Shown piece by piece: positions 48,501 to 56,238 of a DNA stretch of 64,000 nt. Under the pieces are notes generated by a model, which was not told the DNA's origin, made no database searches, and was given only the letters and a program-made list of their open reading frames with translations. Source of the DNA: Amborella trichopoda (Eukaryota; Streptophyta; Magnoliopsida; Amborellales; Amborellaceae). Every line of letters starts with the position of its first letter. Within the stretch, counting starts at the first letter, position 1. The stretch lies in assembly GCF_000471905.2 (NCBI RefSeq), contig NW_006499399.1, positions 195,786 to 259,785 on the forward strand, written 5' to 3'. A program made the position numbers and the translations under genes.

Positions 48501-51066
48501 ATAGCCTCCATGCCCCCAGACTTTGAACAAGTCTCTCAGATACCAACTTCACCTGCTTCCCCATCGTCGATTACTACAAGATCTTCGGCCTTCTACATCG
48601 CTGAAGACAGCAGACTGCTAGCGAGCAAGGACTTAAACAATTAGCCTCTCGGGTTACTGATTTCAAGCATCTGCAACTCTCCCCACAAGCATCTTGCCCA
48701 TCTTAGCTGCTGCTCACCAACTAAAACATAGACAAAACAGCAAACTCCACCATATAATTTTGAGGACTTCCTCAGCATCATCCTCATTTTACATTTGTTT
48801 CTCTCTTCCACTAGCATTGTACTCTTTACCTTGAACACTCACTTCTTTCTCCTTTTTTGGATGTAGTCTCTCTCCCCCTGAGCATATTTGCTCTTTCTGT
48901 TTCTTTACATAGTATTTTGAGCACCCAATATGTGGGATGCCATAGATAGCTTTTTCTTCATGTAAATTCCTTTTTATTAATACAAAGTTAACATTCTCAA
49001 AAAAAACAAAAAAAAGGGTGCAACCTTATATAAACTTTTTACTTATCATCATCGTCGTCGTCAAAGCCTTTTCTCAACTAATTGGCATCGGCTATACAAG
49101 TCCTAGTCCACTATTCTGCTCTATTAAAGGTCATACCATCAATGAGGCCATAAGAGCCCATATCTTTTTTCCCTACTTCCAATCATGTCTTTTTGGGCCT
49201 ACCCCTTGCCCTATTTGAGCCTCTCCTTCAACTAACTTATATATATATATATATATGGTTCCCCTGTTCTATAATAGTACAAGAAAAAAAAACCTAAAGG
49301 CACGGCCCAAAATGTCCCTTAAAGTTCTAGTTATGACTCATACCTTGCTTCCAAACTATAGCTTTCCTTTCTTAGCCTTAAATGTCAACAGTAATATGGA
49401 GATACCAGGGTGAGGAAAGTTATTTATCAATAAACTTGAAGTCATAAATTACATTGGTTTCGTTGGTCGAACTAAAAATTTATAATTGAGAAAAATCAAA
49501 TCATGGTTTTCACATGGTTGAGAGCATCTCAACTGATAAAACCTGTTGCTGCAAATGTAGTGCATTTATAATTAAATCCAACTCGTTTTCTCCTTAGGAT
49601 ATTAACAACTAGTAGTGTTAGTGTACTAGTCCAATTTGAAAGTCCAAAGTTAATCATGCCTCTTCAACAGCAATATGAGACTTTACAGGAGGCCCTTGAA
49701 TTGTATCCAACATTTAGTTACCTGATACACAAAATATGCATGCACGCGCACATACACACACATTTGAAAAGGAAAAGGGCTGTTTTGTTTGAGGGGTCAT
49801 ACATGGATGCTACAATGGGGCGGCAGATATTAGCAGAATACATGCTTGTTGGGTCAACTGAAACGTATCCATCAGTATAAGGAAGAAAACTCGTGGCTTG
49901 CATTGTAGGGTACGAGTATATTGGGTCCAAATTTACAATACAATAAGGCCACATTCTTTAAGGGAGTAACACAAGAGTATACCAAACTGAGAAGGCCCCC
50001 AAGAAAATCAAGTCAAAAAATAAAAACAAACAAACACCTAACAAAAGTTGTCGCTATAACCATCATCCTAAGCAACATAGGACAAGTCAGTGATGCTTGA
50101 ATAAAGCCATAGTTAATTTTCATAAACCAAAAAGATACATGAAATGAAAATTTTACAAATAGAGTGTCCAAAAGTACAATGTGGTAAACTGATTGTCCAT
50201 CTTATGAAGAACAGCTACACTCATAATTACCTAAAATTCAAGACTGACGTTCATAGCAACAGCACAAAACTTTCATAAAATTCAGAAAATATGGCCAGTA
50301 CCAACACAACATGTGCAAACTATTGCCAAATTCAGGGGAAAACAGTGAACCCCCTTCAAATTTTTTAAATTATAAAATTCATGTTAACTCTATAATTGGT
50401 AAAATCTCTTACAACGACGGAACAAAACTTAGTCTGGAAACATTTACATAATTAGAGGAAAACTAAACAGTAGAATCTATCTAATTTGGAATTAACTGCT
50501 GTCACTCAACAAATTTGCGTTTACTTATTTGTAAAGTACCCAAAGACAGCACAAGAATTCACCCAACACAAGTAATATCATAACAAAAGATGGAAGGAAA
50601 CACATCTAGCATTTACCAATTCTGTCACTAAACCGATTCCAGAGAGTAGCTCGTAAATTATAAACATCTTTCTTCAGCGGCTGTTATTCATTTTTTTCCT
50701 TAGTGCATGTATTTATTCATTTACCACCGGAGGCAATTTTCCAGAAATATTTATTTATTCATTTACCATCATTCTGGAGGCAATTTTCCAGAAATGGAGC
50801 TCAATAAGAATAAGAAGGAAGGAAGATTATTGACCTTCAGAAGCCATGGCGATAACTGATAGTCTGCAATTTCCTTTGAAATAAGAGATACCCCGACTTC
50901 TAGTACAGCTTCCAGTACGGATCAAATTTGATGACGCTCTCATCAATTGGGGTCGAAGGCCTGCAAAATTCTTGAAAAGGAGGGTCCTGGGAAGGGACCT
51001 AGGGTACCCATGCATGTTGCAGAAACCCACAGAAGAGGGGGCCTGAATTCTTAGGGTTTCTGCCAT
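27552..51066 (-). CDS. chloroplast elongation factor G, four exons, 775 aa
   Basis: Plastid EF-G is the GTPase that moves tRNAs and mRNA through the 70S ribosome during chloroplast translation (SCO1 in Arabidopsis). Exons on the minus strand: 50835-51066, 29156-30570, 27962-28474, 27552-27719. Lengths 232, 1415, 513 and 168 nt give 2328 nt, exactly 776 codons with TAA. All junctions are GT-AG; intron 1 is phase 1 and the others phase 0. Residues 1-77 are a Ser/Arg-rich plastid transit peptide. GTPase motifs in order: AHIDAGKT (about 95-102), RGITI (137-141), DTPGH (159-163), NKMD (213-216), CGSAFKNKG. Domains II-V follow in full, ending [18 protein letters not shown]. Length is close to the usual 780 or so. 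The only oddity is the 20.3-kb first intron. Confidence 0.95.
28515..28723. mobile_element. hAT-type MITE with perfect 8-bp target duplication, in EF-G intron 2
   Basis: A 209-bp element bounded by TAAGGCTGGCAACGGG and, in reverse, TAGGGCTGGCAATGGG. It is flanked by an exact duplication ACCGCAGT (28507-28514 and 28724-28731). The inside is GC-rich near the ends (GGCCCGGCCC) and A-rich in the middle. The 8-bp duplication and terminal sequence indicate mobilisation by a hAT transposase. Confidence 0.9.
30571..32019 (-). other. start of EF-G intron 1, nothing recognised
   Basis: AT-rich intron DNA with short unsupported reading frames. No domain, repeat family or RNA gene can be named. Confidence 0.6.
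32020..33070 (+). mobile_element. Ty1/copia pol fossil (end of gag-pre-integrase and integrase region)
   Basis: Decayed codons on the plus strand still read in the order of a copia polyprotein. First comes the pre-integrase region. Next is the integrase core ([10 protein letters not shown]-like and AERKNRT-like blocks near 32360 and 32610), followed by [16 protein letters not shown] near 32680-32730. The integrase-to-RT linker ([21 protein letters not shown] near 32910-32960) comes last. No flanking LTR, gag or complete RT was recognised. The fossil is old and heavily broken, with well over five interruptions. It lies antisense to the EF-G gene in its first intron. Confidence 0.85.
33071..33503. 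other. intron DNA, nothing recognised
   Basis: Sequence between the copia fossil and the local tandem duplication. A few CGAGTC/GACTCG-type words occur near 33240-33280. No gene or repeat assigned. Confidence 0.5.
33504..33665. repeat. about 80-bp tandem duplication
   Basis: Copy 1 (33504-33586) and copy 2 (33587-33665) share GTAATCA.AACA.TACCT, ACAATAAGACAACAAGCAATA and TAAGTAGAACATGAT..GCCTCATC with few differences. Confidence 0.9.
33657..34293. repeat. segmental duplication, copy A
   Basis: Matches 36285-37600 along its whole length, for example AAATGCCTGACATGGCATTG, AAGAAGGTTCATTGGCA, the GAGTACTC-rich block near 33890-34050, GGATGGATCACTAAACAAG and GGAACCCAACTGTGTAGAA. It lacks the two insertions present in copy B. 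It is followed by MITE C copy 1, MITE D, the assembly gap and MITE B copy 2. Confidence 0.9.
34294..34653. mobile_element. MITE family C, copy 1: long palindrome
   Basis: 360-bp element whose two halves are near-complete inverted repeats, ending GGTTTATGTTAGGGTGCTCAC and GTGAGCACCCTAACATAACC, with ATACCCTTGCTTTGTA-like and GTGACATTA-like words inside. A second copy is at 57591-57945. Flanks are TA-rich, so the target duplication cannot be defined. Confidence 0.85.
34672..35131. mobile_element. MITE family D: 460-bp foldback element
   Basis: Almost perfect inverted repeat over its entire length. The left end GGTCAGCAGC..CATGTAGATAAG pairs with the right end CTTATCTACATG.AGCTGCTGACC. The arms continue through GCACCAACGGC, CCGATCTGACGATCACGG, AATCACTTGAAATT and TAGGTGAATCTA to a centre near 34905 (CCCTGCAAAGTTTCAGGGG). 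No coding capacity. Only 18 bp separate it from MITE C copy 1. Confidence 0.9.
35187..35899. other. assembly gap (713 N)
   Basis: Unknown bases. The sequence just left of the gap (a TA run then TCATAGATGTAATTTGG, 35146-35186) is nearly the same as the sequence just right of it (35901-35943). Reading frames drawn across it are artefacts. Confidence 1.
35922..36248 (+). mobile_element. MITE family B, copy 2
   Basis: ATCATAGATGTAATTTTGG, AAAATTCTTAGGATGGTTTG, GAAAATGGACAGTCCA, ATGTCGAGAAGATCAATTAG, GGTGCACCTTAATTCTACG and GGTTGCAACTTTATATAAGG match copy 3 in order. The left end is replaced by a TA microsatellite at the gap edge. Confidence 0.85.
36285..37600. repeat. segmental duplication, copy B
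   Basis: Paralogue of 33657-34293 enlarged by an AT-rich stretch (about 36596-36899) and by a 360-bp hAT-type MITE (36970-37329). Outside these the two copies align collinearly to the AAATAAATA/AAATAAAATA end. Confidence 0.9.
36970..37329. mobile_element. hAT-type MITE in duplication copy B
   Basis: Ends CAGTGATTTAAAAAGCGG and, in reverse, CAATGTTTCAAAAAGTGC, with GCCTAGGC words next to both ends. Flanks GGCTGAGT (36962-36969) and GGCCAAGT (37330-37337) match at 6 of 8 bases. Copy A shows the unfilled site (GGGCCGAATACTC). A run of about 20 C lies at 37257-37277. Confidence 0.85.
37621..38000 (+). mobile_element. MITE family B, copy 3 (near full length)
   Basis: Begins GGGTGTGGTTTGTATA, next to a TA microsatellite, then TTCTTAAACAATCAAAGGCAC, and ends GGTTGCCACTTTATATAGGG. 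It is the best reference copy for the family in this window. Its position after duplication copy B mirrors copy 2 after duplication copy A. Confidence 0.85.
38001..38454. other. pyrimidine-rich then GC-rich stretch left of the LTR element
   Basis: Positions 38001-38115 are C/T-rich and resemble the pyrimidine-rich starts of the retroposons at 4376 and 48189. From 38116 to 38454 the sequence is richer in GC than its surroundings. No protein domain is recognised in either strand. Confidence 0.4.
38455..40255 (+). repeat. 5' LTR of the PMD element
   Basis: Starts TGTACTCCTCTATAGTGAC and ends ACGTAAAAAATGACATACA. Matches the 3' copy collinearly, including GCGTATGTCGAATAGC, GTTTATATAGAGGACCCA, AAAATGCCCCTTAAACC and TTTGGGCCCAAAAT. 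GA-rich words near 38815-38860 occur in both LTRs. Confidence 0.9.
40256..42832 (+). other. leader region of the PMD element
   Basis: Besides the minisatellite, it contains a roughly 100-bp imperfect duplication near 40965-41140 (TTTTTACTCATG..., CCCTTG.GGGTTTTC.CC). Long pyrimidine tracts end in CAG at about 41169 and 42822 and could serve as splice acceptors. No conserved domain is seen. Confidence 0.5.
40431..40713. repeat. about ten-copy minisatellite in the element's leader
   Basis: Units of 24-30 bp built on TTTTGGCACTGGGGCCGGAA followed by a variable T run. Copies vary in the T run and at one or two bases (GGGACC, GGGGCAGG). Open reading in several frames (a FWHWG-type repeat on one strand, AKTK/CQNK on the other) is a by-product of the repeat. 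Confidence 0.95.
42833..44706 (+). pseudogene. plant mobile domain (PMD) coding region of the LTR element, broken
   Basis: Reads as the PMD family, known from the Arabidopsis proteins MAIN and MAIL1 and from several transposable elements. Recognisable blocks are [16 protein letters not shown], a GGLPM-type block near 43400, and the hydrophobic core [16 protein letters not shown] followed by [20 protein letters not shown] near 43730-43850. Then come [16 protein letters not shown] near 43980-44030 and [17 protein letters not shown] near 44328-44380. It starts just after a polypyrimidine-CAG at 42822. As part of an LTR element it is treated as a fossil: broken, with a small number of interruptions. 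Confidence 0.8.
45052..46110 (+). pseudogene. low-complexity and coiled-coil-like tail region of the PMD element, broken
   Basis: The first half is rich in Pro, Ser, Ala and Val (repeated STP, VSTPV and EVP words). The second half has Glu/Lys/Arg/Leu-rich stretches (for example [20 protein letters not shown] near 46020-46080) that would form a coiled coil. Similar tails follow PMD regions in other plant elements. It is a degraded fossil with several interruptions, and no catalytic domain is seen. Confidence 0.55.
46346..48186 (+). repeat. 3' LTR of the PMD element
   Basis: Starts TGTCCAACTCCTCTATAGTG and ends AAAAATGACGTACA. Pairs with 38455-40255. The neighbouring retroposon (48189-49018) begins at once after it. 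Confidence 0.9.
48189..49018 (+). mobile_element. polyadenylated retroposon, copy 2
   Basis: Pyrimidine-rich start (48190-48380), unique body, and the same tail as copy 1: TTTTGAGCACCCA, TGTGGGATGCC, TTCTTCATGTAAATTCC, AATACAAAGTTA, then TTCTCAAAAAAAAC. It abuts the 3' LTR. Short frames inside have no recognised domain. Confidence 0.6.
49042..49230 (-). mobile_element. RTE-type LINE 3' fragment, second copy
   Basis: On the minus strand it ends with GACGACGATGATGAT preceded by TAGTTGAGAAAAGG, and upstream reads GGCCCAAAAAGACATG. This is the same 3' end as the fragment at 24817-25205. It is only about 190 bp long. GGTGCAACCTTATATAAAC just before it is a MITE B right end. Confidence 0.7.
49231..50834 (-). 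other. 5' end of EF-G intron 1
   Basis: AT-rich intron DNA with a TA microsatellite at 49236-49256 and a near-duplicate ATTTATTCATTTACCA at 50710-50770. The two overlapping frames near 49650-49950 have no recognised domain. No gene assigned. Confidence 0.5.
50835..51066 (-). CDS. EF-G exon 1: transit peptide exon
   Basis: Codes 77 residues from [12 protein letters not shown] to SVIAMASE plus the first base of codon 78; the donor is GAAG|GTCAAT. It joins exon 2 (ATGTGCAG|AAGCAAAG) to give [13 protein letters not shown], which is how plastid EF-G precursors continue after the transit peptide. The peptide is rich in Ser, Arg and small residues and almost free of acidic ones until its end. The in-frame ORF that continues past the donor for three codons is intron. 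Confidence 0.9.
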
Positions 51067-51178
51067 TTTTGCTGAGGCAGAGCTCTCTCTCTCTCTGCGC
51101 TCTACGCAGTAGTAGTAGCAAAAGAATGAGAGAAACCCTGGCCAGTGAGTGAAACAAAAAATAATGACAAACAGATTA
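51067..51178 (-). promoter_or_regulatory. EF-G 5' UTR / proximal promoter remnant
   Basis: In gene orientation it reads GTAGAGCGCAGAGAGAG, a GA/CT run and CTGCCTCAGCAAAA before the ATG. Further up are CTACTACTACTGCG and GGCCAGGGTTTCTCTC, which includes an AGGGTTT telo-box-like word. The rest of the promoter runs into single Ns, a TA microsatellite (51202-51236) and the gap. Confidence 0.5.
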
Positions 51179-51197
51179 NCCCACCCTTTTCNGTGGG

Positions 51198-51240
<43 letters not shown>

Positions 51241-51241
51241 A

Positions 51242-51521
51242 NNNNNNNNNNNNNNNNNNNNNNNNNNNNNNNNNNNNNNNNNNNNNNNNNNNNNNNNNNN
51301 NNNNNNNNNNNNNNNNNNNNNNNNNNNNNNNNNNNNNNNNNNNNNNNNNNNNNNNNNNNNNNNNNNNNNNNNNNNNNNNNNNNNNNNNNNNNNNNNNNNN
51401 NNNNNNNNNNNNNNNNNNNNNNNNNNNNNNNNNNNNNNNNNNNNNNNNNNNNNNNNNNNNNNNNNNNNNNNNNNNNNNNNNNNNNNNNNNNNNNNNNNNN
51501 NNNNNNNNNNNNNNNNNNNNN
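51242..51521. other. assembly gap (280 N)
   Basis: Unknown bases flanked on both sides by long TA runs (51202-51236 and 51549-51588), with lone Ns at 51179 and 51192. It lies about 175 bp upstream of the EF-G start codon. Confidence 1.
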
Positions 51522-51548
51522 ACGTACTACCTTACTTTCTTGTGGTCA

Positions 51549-51593
<45 letters not shown>

Positions 51594-51799
51594 GCATGAA
51601 TTTATTTGTTTTTAATTTTTTGATTGTGGCCCCGATGAATTTATATGAGGGAGAGAAATCAAGAAGCGAGCAAACACATAATACGCCACCCGTCCAATTT
51701 TAACGAGGGATACCATCATTTCGTTCCGTGGTTTGTACAAGGCGGAGGCCTTAACCAATCAAAGTAAGGCGCGTATTCAAATAGTACTATTGAAAAAAA

Positions 51800-52068
51800 A
51801 TATTATTTTTTATTATAAATTTTAATTATTTTAAAATAATGTATATCGAATAAATCTATAAGTATTTAATAATATAAAAAATTGATGATCTAGATAATTA
51901 TATTACAAGATGTATTATTTTTAAGACTTGAAATCTATTTTTTCTAATATCCGTACATCATGAAGTCAAGATGAGCGATTGAAAGTTTTTAGCATCGAAA
52001 CAACATTTTTTAATAAATATTTGAGATACGCTTTAATTAGATTGTTTAGGGCCTCACTCTTATGTAAA
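51800..52068 (+). mobile_element. MITE family A, copy 2 (partial, diverged)
   Basis: Keeps AATTGATGATCTAGATAA, ACAAGATGTATTATTT, GACTTGAAATCTATTTTTT, AAGTCAAGATGAGCGATTG and the right end GCTTTAATTAGATTGTTTAG followed by GGCCTCACTCTTATGTAAA. The left end is missing. Confidence 0.7.
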
Positions 52069-53295
52069 TTTTTTCCCTTCATTTTTTTTTTTTTTGAAAT
52101 TCAAATTTTAATAATTTTTCATCTGTACTTCAACATGACATATGAAATGAAATGGGGCTACCTCTGATACTAACATGGGGTTCTTCAGTCCTAAATTGCC
52201 CGCCTATTTGTTCCTATTCAACTTGCCCTGTTCTAAGCAATTCTTGAATCACACTAGTTCTAAGCAAGGTCAGCTATTCTTGGATCACAATAAGCTGAAA
52301 ATTGATCGACAGTTAACAACCGACAAATATAATTGAGTTGTAGATACAGAAATTGAGAATAAAATTGCAAGAAGAAAGAATAAACGTAGGGATTCGAAAC
52401 CTCCCCCACACATCACAATAACAGAGAAAAAAACACACACATCACAATAACAGAAAAAAACAAAAAAAACACGACAAGAAGACTCTCTCTTTCTCTCTTT
52501 CTGTTCAAAAACATAATAAGAAACCACCTTACAATAACGTGCACCGTTTCATCAAAAAAAAAAGTTACTCATTCCATCCTTCCAACCTAAAAAGGTAACT
52601 TCCTATTTTCCTACGTCCTATTATTTTCTAAAACCAACAGAGTCCTATTATTTTCACAACCCTTACCTTTTGTTTGTTATGCTTGCTTCAAATTTATCAA
52701 TTTTTATTAATTTTAATTAGCTTTTTCGAATACTCTTTTTTTTTTTTCTTTTTTTTTTTAAGGGTTAACATGGTACAATGACTACATACTATTGTTGTTT
52801 TGCTAATGCAAATTTGCTACTATCTTCTAAAATCTATTTACAACCAACTTTTTGAAACGCGCCTAATTTTTTTTGCCAATTTATCGGTCTCCTCGTCACT
52901 TTCTCTGTAGACATGGTGAAAAAAAACTTATCTTCCCAATCAAACAGTTTTCGTCCTCATTTTGTTGTACACACTACACACCCCCATATGACTTTCGTGG
53001 TTTGTATGCTTCGATTGTAGTTCCTTATCTAACCTCCTGTACCAAGTTGATCTTGGTTCACCCCTGAGAACTCCAATATGAAAATTTGAAAGGAAAAATA
53101 TTTTTATGTGTCTCCACACATTATATAATTTATATGTTTCAAAAGATAAGTACATTTATGTGTTTCGATGACTAAAATAAAGTTACAAAAAATGATAAGT
53201 TGATTCCAACGGTATTTTAAACTATAATAAACGTTTAACATCATCAGCAGCTTACTCCCACTTCCAGCCGTCAAGCAATCTGGTTGAGGGATGTC

Positions 53296-53298
<3 letters not shown>
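52069..53298. other. AT-rich stretch, no gene seen
   Basis: Contains T-rich runs, a short near-repeat ACACATCACAATAACAGA (52410 and 52437) and a CT run. No recognisable protein. Confidence 0.5.
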
Positions 53299-53357
<59 letters not shown>

Positions 53358-53359
53358 GT

Positions 53360-53401
<42 letters not shown>
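53299..53401. repeat. (AT)n(GT)n compound microsatellite
   Basis: Pure AT repeat to about 53336, then GT repeat to 53401 with two small interruptions. Confidence 0.97.
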
Positions 53402-53405
<4 letters not shown>

Positions 53406-53464
53406 ACTAGTAAAAAAGTTCACAGATTACAAAGTGTCCATATTTTGTTCTTTTCCCGCTAGTA

Positions 53465-54205
53465 CTCGACCGTCCAACCTACGAGCGAGAAATCACTAGG
53501 CAAGAAGGCTCTACCCCAAAACAACCAATTTTTGTTGAAAATTCATTGAAAAGAACGATCCAAGCAATTGATGAAGATAACTTAAAACTAAAAGCAACCA
53601 TCACAGCAGTGGTGTGGAAGAACGATGACCGGTATGCCCTACAATTACCAAAGGACAATTACAGTTCACTCAAAATGTGTGTGTGGAGGCCACCAATTAA
53701 GTGAACCATTAAATTAAATTTTGATGGTAGTTCTTTAGGGAATCTGAGTGTAGCTGGATTTGGTGGTGTTATAAGAAATTACAATGGTGAAGTGCTATTA
53801 TGTTACAAGACTTTGTGGAGTGGCATTTGCGAATTATGTGGAAATGGAGGTTGTGTTACAAGGGATGCGCATTTTATTGGATCAATACAAAACATGGCCT
53901 TGTATTGTTGAAGGAGATTCATTGAATATTATCCATTGGTGCAATAATGAGACTCGTTCACCATGGAATTTGAGAGGTAAGTGGATGGAGATCATGGATA
54001 TTATTGATCAGATGATTGTCTCTTTCCAATATGTTTACATAGAGGCAAATTTGGTAGTAAATGATCTGGCTAAAAGGGGGGTTTCATGAAGAGCTTTTTC
54101 TTTGACTTTTTATTTCTTTTACCTTTTCTTTTCTTTTGTGTCTGATGTAAATATGTAAGAGTCTCTATTACTTAATGAAATTATAGTACTTTTGTCCAAA
54201 AATAT
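53465..54205 (+). mobile_element. LINE-derived RNase H domain fragment (plant RVT_3 type)
   Basis: Open from about 53480 as KQPIFVENSLKRTIQAID, then VWRPPIK, an in-frame stop, and KLNFDGSSLGNLSVAGFGGV, the start of the RNase H fold. After a frame change near 53820 it goes on as NYVEMEVVLQGM, VEGDSLNIIHW and NDLAKRG. The acidic residues expected at the active site (D in NFDGS, E in YVEME, D in EGDS, D in NDLAKRG) are all present. The 3' end (54090-54205) has AATGAAATTATAG and an A-rich tail. It is the 5'-truncated end of a non-LTR element, or a related RNase H-like gene fragment; no RT precedes it. Confidence 0.75.
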
Positions 54206-54857
54206 AAAAGAAAGAAGAAGATTGCCTTACCATTACATAACATTGGAGAAAACAAATAGACATAATATATATATAATTATCTTTTCATCTCTCTGGTCTA
54301 TCAATGTTGGTCTTATTGAAAATTTGTGAAACTATAGAGAGGCATTATGTCTTTCAAGTTCAAAAGCAAACGCCATGGCTTTTTCTACCCTATCCAATCC
54401 ATGGAATGACGAATGGAAATTCAGGAATTTTCGAATATGCGAGAAAAAATAAAAAAGGAAAACCCTCTCCACTAAATAGAGTGAAGATGAAAATTAAGGA
54501 TTTATTATAATTGATAAATGGAACGGTCCAAAAGCCTTCTACGTCTCCACCCTTGGGTCCTCACAAACGCATGATTGACTTTTAAATTGGTGGCTTCCAC
54601 GTCTTTCCTCAGCAATCGTGAGTCTATCCACCATACAGTGGTCCCGCAGGACAAGATTGCATGTATTGGTACAATTCACCTTTTAACCAATTTAAAAAAG
54701 AACCCCTTTAGCTCTTAAAACCTCAATTTGATTGTCCACGGGAGTTGAATTAAGGCATTTATTTGAGTTCTAAATCACTTTCATTTTTGTGTTACAGATG
54801 AATAAAGGTCACCAGAGAGTATCAAGCAAACTTCGAATAAGGTAAAGAAGATTTATG
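54206..54857. other. no gene seen
   Basis: AT-rich flank with one unsupported 68-codon frame at 54304-54510. Nothing recognisable. Confidence 0.5.
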
Positions 54858-55192
54858 TATGGGTGACCTTCAAATAGTGTCGAGAAATGTGGTTTCAATA
54901 CTGAAAATCTTTGTGATGACTTTAAAATATATTTTTATTTTTAATTATAAAATTTTTAGATCGAGCATATATGAAAACTTGAGAATTATGAAAATTGACG
55001 GTCAAAAAATGCATTTACAAGATGCATTATTTCCAGAACTTGAAATACATTTTTTTTTTAATGTCCTTATATCTTGATGTCGAGATGATCAATTTAAGGA
55101 TATTTGGGCATTAAAACAACCTCTTTTAATTAAATTTTTTAGGTGAGCTCTAATTTGATTGTTTAGAGCATCAGCTCTATATAAACGTTTTC
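54858..55192 (+). mobile_element. MITE family A, copy 3 (left end missing)
   Basis: AATAGTGTCGAGAAATGTGG, AAATTGACGGTCAAAAAATG, CTTGATGTCGAGATGATC and the right end GAGCTCTAATTTGATTGTTTAG followed by CTCTATATAAACG follow the family order. Confidence 0.8.
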
Positions 55193-55856
55193 CTTTATGT
55201 AGTGACTTGAAAACAAATGCGGAATTGTCGCATGGACCAATATTTTTGTATATTTCACGGTTTTTTACTTCTATTTTGCCCCCCATTTTGATGTTTGCAA
55301 CGTCCAAAACATTGAACCACTTTAACTCCCTTTTTTTGGTGAATCCTAGGGTATTTGTTTTTTACTTATGGACCAACGACGTCTCCATCATTGGACAATT
55401 AATAATAAAAATAAAAAATTAGGACAGTTTGATCTCTAATGAAATTATGGCCTTTTAAAGACTTAAATACAAGATTATCTTGCTCAAGGGGAATGAGTAA
55501 GAGAAGATGATTCTAGGTACTTGGCACTTTGAGGCCTAGAATCATACACCTCGAATACATGAAATAATGAGATATACCTATGACAGAAAGAGATCGCTTT
55601 TAGAAGTGTGAAGGTCACCTCCAAGTCAAAGATATAGTTAGACTATATGCCTCATGGATTATGTATTGGCCATGACTAAAAGAATCAATAAGTGATTAGA
55701 ATCCGAGTACCTTAAGTGTCACGGCCCTATATAAGATGGTAATAACTCCGTACCCAGACATGAGACCACCCTATGGTATGGACACCCACAATCTTATGGG
55801 AGCCACCCTTTCTAATGTGTGATCCAACTAGGAAGAGCTTATGTCATTTATATATG
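55193..55856. other. no gene seen
   Basis: Mixed sequence of moderate GC near 55650-55850. No domain or known repeat recognised. Confidence 0.5.
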
Positions 55857-56238
55857 GAAAAGTTTATATAGAGCCGAGGCTCTAAACAATCAAATTGGAG
55901 CCTACCTCAAAATTTCCACTAAAAGAGATTGTTTTAATGCCCAAATATCCTCAAATTGATCATCTCGACATCAAGATACATGGACATGAGAAAAAAAATG
56001 GATTTCAAGTTTTAGAAATAGTGTATTTTGTAATGCAGTTTTGGACTGTCAATTTCAAGTTTTCGTAGATATGTTGATCTACATTATTTTTGAAGCTTTG
56101 AACTTTATAAATAAAGACAAAAATATATTTTAAGGCTATCACAAAGATTTTCAGTGTTGAAACCACATTTTCTGACACTATTTGAAGGTAGGCTCTAATT
56201 TGATTGTTTAGAGCCTAGGTTCTATACAAACCACACCC
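55857..56238. mobile_element. MITE family A, copy 4 (full length)
   Basis: Terminal repeats of about 45 bp: TATATAGAGCCGAGGCTC, TAAACAATCAAATTGGAGCC at the left and, in reverse, TATAGAACCTAGGCTC, TAAACAATCAAATTAGAGCC at the right. The inside contains GATCATCTCGACATCAAGAT. Best reference copy of the family here. Confidence 0.9.

Noticed and set aside
49656-49954. Overlapping frames on both strands near 49.7-49.9 kb
   Set aside because: No recognisable domain, no splice context and no repeat relation. Chance openness in intron DNA is the simplest reading.
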